A stretch of DNA of 56,071 bases from Bacteroidaceae bacterium (GTDB taxonomy: Bacteria > Bacteroidota > Bacteroidia > Bacteroidales > Bacteroidaceae): contig JAGCJL010000056.1 of NCBI GenBank assembly GCA_017647975.1, forward strand, positions 1 to 56,071. The letters are read 5' to 3'. A program made the translations under genes and the position numbers. The notes beneath the pieces are model-generated. The model did no database searches and was not told the origin of the DNA. It saw only the letters and a list, made by a program, of their open reading frames with translations. This document shows, one piece after another, positions 52,928-56,071 of the stretch; position 1 is the first letter of the stretch, and the number at the start of each line of letters is the position of its first letter.

Positions 52928-53689
52928 TTATAAATTCCAGTTCTTCATATCTTCCATAAGAGTGTAGTCTGTGACATCAATCTTTGTTGGGGTTATTGTA
53001 ACAAAATTGTGCTCCAGAGCTATACGGTCGGCATCGCAGTCGGTTTCATTGGTCTGGAACTCGCCTGTAAGCCACCACCATTTGCCACCACGCGGATGCT
53101 CGTGTGCCTCCCATTCATTGATCCAGCTGCCCATTGCCTGACGACAGATTCTTACTCCTGCATACTCTGTGACATTGGGGAAGTTTACGTTAAGGCAACT
53201 TCCTTTTGGCAAGCCTCGTTTGAGAACTTCTGCCACAATGTTGCGTATGATGGGGTATGTGGGGGTGAAATCAATTTCCGATGAGTGTGAGCAGTGCGAA
53301 AAAGCTATGGATGGGATATCCTTCATGCAACCCTCGAAAACAACTCCCATTGTTCCCGAATAGTGTGCGTTGACCGCAGAGTTGTCGCCATGGTTTATAC
53401 CGCCTACAACAAGGTCGGGACGGCGTGGAGTTATGGCATGGCATGCCAATTTTACACAGTCGCAAGGTGTTCCTGTACATGAGTATATCTCAACGCCCGG
53501 TCTTTCTGAAACTTTTGTTACTTTTAGCGGAGTCTCGCTTGTGATGGCACAGCCTTTGCCGGAACGCCCTGTGTGGGGGGCGACGGCAATGACATCTCCG
53601 AATTCTGCAAGGATGTCAATCAGTACGTTTATTCCTTGGGCTTTGTATCCGTCATCGTTTGAAACTAATATAAGTGGTCTTTTTCCCAT
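52928..53689 (-). CDS. surE: 5'/3'-nucleotidase SurE
   Basis: Metal-dependent phosphatase acting on nucleoside 5'- and 3'-monophosphates. The 253-aa protein has the family metal site: LILVSNDDGYKAQGINVLID at the N-terminus, APHTGRSGKGCAIT, PDLVVGGINHGDNSAVNAHY and YSGTMGVVFEG. The length is typical. Transcribed divergently from the hexosaminidase gene; 97 bases lie between. Confidence 0.96.
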   Translation of the reverse strand: MGKRPLILVSNDDGYKAQGINVLIDILAEFGDVIAVAPHTGRSGKGCAITSETPLKVTKVSERPGVEIYSCTGTPCDCVKLACHAITPRRPDLVVGGINHGDNSAVNAHYSGTMGVVFEGCMKDIPSIAFSHCSHSSEIDFTPTYPIIRNIVAEVLKRGLPKGSCLNVNFPNVTEYAGVRICRQAMGSWINEWEAHEHPRGGKWWWLTGEFQTNETDCDADRIALEHNFVTITPTKIDVTDYTLMEDMKNWNL

Positions 53690-53786
53690 TTTCTTTGTTA
53701 TTTGATTATGCTTTTAGTACAAAAGTATAAAATTTTTGCTAAATACGGTATAAACACCTATCTTTACCAAAACAAAATAATATAAA

Positions 53787-56071
53787 ATGAAAAAACTTGT
53801 ATCTTTTCTGTTATTGTCGTTCTTGGCAGTCATTACAACCGCGAATGCTCAGAAAGTGGCGGTTTATCCTGTACCTCAAAGTATTGAATGGGGTGAAAAT
53901 ACTGCTTTCGTGAATAGTGTGGGATTTGTAATTCAGGGTGAAGCGGATGCTGATTCTGATGCTGTGACTCTCTTTAAATCTAAATTTACTACAGCTGATA
54001 ATGGTGTTACACTCGTAATTGGTGAACGTGGTGATGCTGCAGTCACTGAATTTGAAAACTTAATACCCGAAAAGGCCGAAGGTTATTACCTGAGTGTGAA
54101 AGCCGATAAGGTCGTTATCGCCGGAAACGACGGTTCGGGAACCTATTACGGAGTGCAGACATTTATTCAGCTGGCTTCACAGCCCGAAGTGATGGAGGTT
54201 GCTGTTACCGATTATCCGAGCGTGTCGGAACGCGGACTTGTAGAGGGATATTACGGAAACCCTTACAGCGAGGCCAACCGTATGAGCCTTTTCGAGATGT
54301 TCGGAAGAATGAAGATGAACGTCTATATATACGGTCCAAAGGATGATGCCTATCACAAAAACCGCTGGCGTGAGAACTATCCTGAAGAGTTGGGAAATAA
54401 GATAAAAGAGTACGTCGATGCGGCCAAGGCGAACAAGGTCGATTTCGTCTGGGCCATACACCCGGGCAACGATATCCAGTGGAATGATACCGACAGGGCT
54501 AATGTGGTGAACAAGCTCAAGTCTATGTATGAACTCGGAGTCAGGACATTTGCCGTATTTTTTGATGACGTATGGGGCGGTGAAGGTACCCGAGGCGACA
54601 AGCAGGCCGAACTGATGAACTATATTACGGACGAGCTTGCCAAGGCCTACGATGATGTGAAGCCTTGTATCATCTGTCCCACACAATATAACAGAGGCTG
54701 GTCAAGCGGAGACTATCTTACCACATTGGGCAGCACGATGAACAAGGATGTGCGTATAATGTGGACAGGAAACTCCGTTGTCGATATGATAAACAAGAGC
54801 GACATGCAGTGGATTAACTCGCAGATAAGCCGCAAGGCATATATCTGGCTCAACTATCCTGTTACCGACTACTGTATAAACCATCTTCTTATGGGACCTA
54901 CATACGGCAATGACCTGGATATTGCAGACATGCTCTCTGGTTTTACTGCCAACCCCATGGAATATGCCGAGGCTTCAAAGTTGTCGCTTTTTAGTATCGC
55001 TGATTATAACTGGAATATGCCGGCTTATGATGCCGATGCTTCGTGGGAGGCTGCAATAGAGTATCTTATGCCCCGAAACAAGGAGGCGTTCCGTTTCTTC
55101 TGCGAGAACAACGTCGACTTGGGCGTTAATACGCATGGTTTGCGTCGCACGAACGAGTCTCCTGAATTTGTAGAGGCAAAAAACGAGTATGACGCCAAGA
55201 TTGCCGAAGGTGACAAACAGGCCGCTTTTGCCGCGGTGGGTGAGCAGTTCAGCAAGCTTACGACTGCAGCCAACACCCTGCTTGCAACCGATGAGGCACC
55301 GGCGTTGATAGCCGAAATCACTCCTTGGCTGGAAAGCATGAGATATCTTGGCATGAAGGGTACATGCGTCGTTGAAATGCAGAACGCACTCTCAGGTGGA
55401 AATCCCGAGAGCTTTATCGAAAACTATCTGAAATACAAGGAATACGATGAGGCTCAGGCTGCATTGCGTTCAAGGGATTTTGCAGGAACGTTGAAAACCG
55501 CGACACCTGTAGTTGCTACTGTTCATGTTGAGCCTTTCATCAAGAACGCGATGGGCAAACTTGTTGCAGAGTATAATGAGAACTACGACTACCGCAATGA
55601 TGTGTTCCCTGCTCAGGTTCTTGAGAACGGAACATATTACATCATGCACGACGGAAAGTTTTTGACAAACAGCAATCCTAATGTGGCAGGAAATGCACCG
55701 CAGTTCGTTGCCGGAAAGGATACTATACGTCCGCAGAAGCAGGAGTGGAAGATTACGGTAGACCCAAGCACTAACAGATATAAGATTGTCAATCTTGAGG
55801 ATGGCCGTTACCTTAACGAAAAGGGTAATTTCACTGTCAGTGACGATACTAATCCTTATGAGGCGGTTTGGCATACATACGAGATTCTGCTGCTTGCCAA
55901 CGGTAAATTCGCCATACAGAACGGCGGCAGTGCCGGCGACAAGTTCTGGACGGTTTCTTCTTCACGTGTACAGCCAAGTTCTTCAAATGAGGTGTTGCCT
56001 AAGAACTTCATATTCGATATAGTTTCTCTTGGCGGCAAGAAAGTAGAGCCTTTGGTGGGTTCTGATGGCGT
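53787..56071 (+). CDS. Secreted GH84-type beta-N-acetylglucosaminidase, 3' end outside window
   Basis: Predicted O-GlcNAcase/hyaluronidase-like hexosaminidase that removes beta-GlcNAc from host glycoproteins. The frame opens with a signal peptide (LLLSFLAVITTANAQ) and stays open to the window end, 761 codons. Domains: an N-terminal GH20b-like domain (VYPVPQSIEWGE...GTYYGVQTFIQL), the GH84 catalytic barrel (RGLVEGYYGNPYSEANRMSL, VDFVWAIHPGNDI, and FAVFFDDVWGG with the adjacent catalytic aspartates DD, then PTQYNRGW), a helical domain, and a C-terminal part with QEWKITVDPSTNRYKIVNLE that resembles a ricin-type beta-trefoil. From about 54200 GC content is higher than in neighbouring genes. Divergent from surE. 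Confidence 0.92.
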   Translation, partial: MKKLVSFLLLSFLAVITTANAQKVAVYPVPQSIEWGENTAFVNSVGFVIQGEADADSDAVTLFKSKFTTADNGVTLVIGERGDAAVTEFENLIPEKAEGYYLSVKADKVVIAGNDGSGTYYGVQTFIQLASQPEVMEVAVTDYPSVSERGLVEGYYGNPYSEANRMSLFEMFGRMKMNVYIYGPKDDAYHKNRWRENYPEELGNKIKEYVDAAKANKVDFVWAIHPGNDIQWNDTDRANVVNKLKSMYELGVRTFAVFFDDVWGGEGTRGDKQAELMNYITDELAKAYDDVKPCIICPTQYNRGWSSGDYLTTLGSTMNKDVRIMWTGNSVVDMINKSDMQWINSQISRKAYIWLNYPVTDYCINHLLMGPTYGNDLDIADMLSGFTANPMEYAEASKLSLFSIADYNWNMPAYDADASWEAAIEYLMPRNKEAFRFFCENNVDLGVNTHGLRRTNESPEFVEAKNEYDAKIAEGDKQAAFAAVGEQFSKLTTAANTLLATDEAPALIAEITPWLESMRYLGMKGTCVVEMQNALSGGNPESFIENYLKYKEYDEAQAALRSRDFAGTLKTATPVVATVHVEPFIKNAMGKLVAEYNENYDYRNDVFPAQVLENGTYYIMHDGKFLTNSNPNVAGNAPQFVAGKDTIRPQKQEWKITVDPSTNRYKIVNLEDGRYLNEKGNFTVSDDTNPYEAVWHTYEILLLANGKFAIQNGGSAGDKFWTVSSSRVQPSSSNEVLPKNFIFDIVSLGGKKVEPLVGSDG

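Noticed and set aside
54177..54686. Minus-strand frame of 169 codons inside the GH84 gene
   Set aside because: Antisense of the catalytic barrel; the plus-strand frame has clear GH84 motifs and continues beyond the window.

Overview
The window looks like a chromosomal segment of a Bacteroidales bacterium, near Bacteroides/Prevotella. Evidence: moderately AT-rich DNA; SusC/SusD, DUF3467, DUF3822, DUF4249, DUF4843 and DUF3078 proteins; a tmRNA tag ending in NYALAA; no Shine-Dalgarno sequences; and several promoters with the Bacteroidetes pattern (TAnnTTTG at -7, TTTG-like at -33, 20 bp apart). Genus and species cannot be fixed from the sequence alone.

Layout. 2-2009: end of glyS, an FKBP lipoprotein and a DUF3467 protein. 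2050-4978: an AraC regulator, a CcsBA-like cytochrome c assembly protein and the Mn exporter mntP. 5104-5498: tmRNA. 5556-7803: ribonuclease Y, zapA and a coiled-coil partner. 7933-10860: a uracil-DNA-glycosylase-family gene, an AT-rich two-gene glycosyltransferase cassette with its own promoter, and a truncated second copy of the glycosylase 5' end. 11005-11715: sirtuin. 11771-12282: an in-frame fusion of an ilvB head to a leuB tail, preceded by a Leu/Ile/Val-rich leader peptide and an attenuator; I read this as the scar of a deleted branched-chain amino acid operon. 12373-19435: a DUF2156 protein, yidC with a companion gene, a DUF3078 outer-membrane protein and a cation/proton antiporter. 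19441-26237: GH92 mannosidase, then an AT-rich block with a lipoprotein, a TonB-dependent receptor and a DUF4249 lipoprotein. 26352-36985: GadC-like permease, rsmD, DUF3822, an anchored protein, a RecD-like helicase, alaS, an M23 peptidase, a MerR regulator and alanine dehydrogenase. 37137-47180: SusC/SusD/DUF4843/PKD-like uptake operon, plus a second transcription unit encoding a TlpA-like protein and a secreted repeat-bearing protein. 47481-48181: two-gene lipoprotein operon (Cys/His-rich repeat protein plus CPPC thioredoxin). 48234-53689: tRNA-Gln, rsfS-ftsH-cdsA, convergent with surE-lpxB. 53787-end: a secreted GH84-type hexosaminidase that runs off the window.

How it fits together. Most of the window is conserved core (translation, envelope biogenesis, membrane protein quality control, lipid A). 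Interspersed are outer-membrane nutrient systems: GH92 and GH84 suggest host glycan use, and the SusCD/PKD/TlpA locus suggests uptake of a ligand that is not obviously a polysaccharide, since no glycoside hydrolase or sensor regulator is encoded in it. The most notable observations are the operon scar with intact attenuator at 11771-12282, the Cys/His-repeat lipoprotein with its thioredoxin partner at 47481-48181, and the glycosyltransferase cassette flanked by two homologous glycosylase 5' ends.
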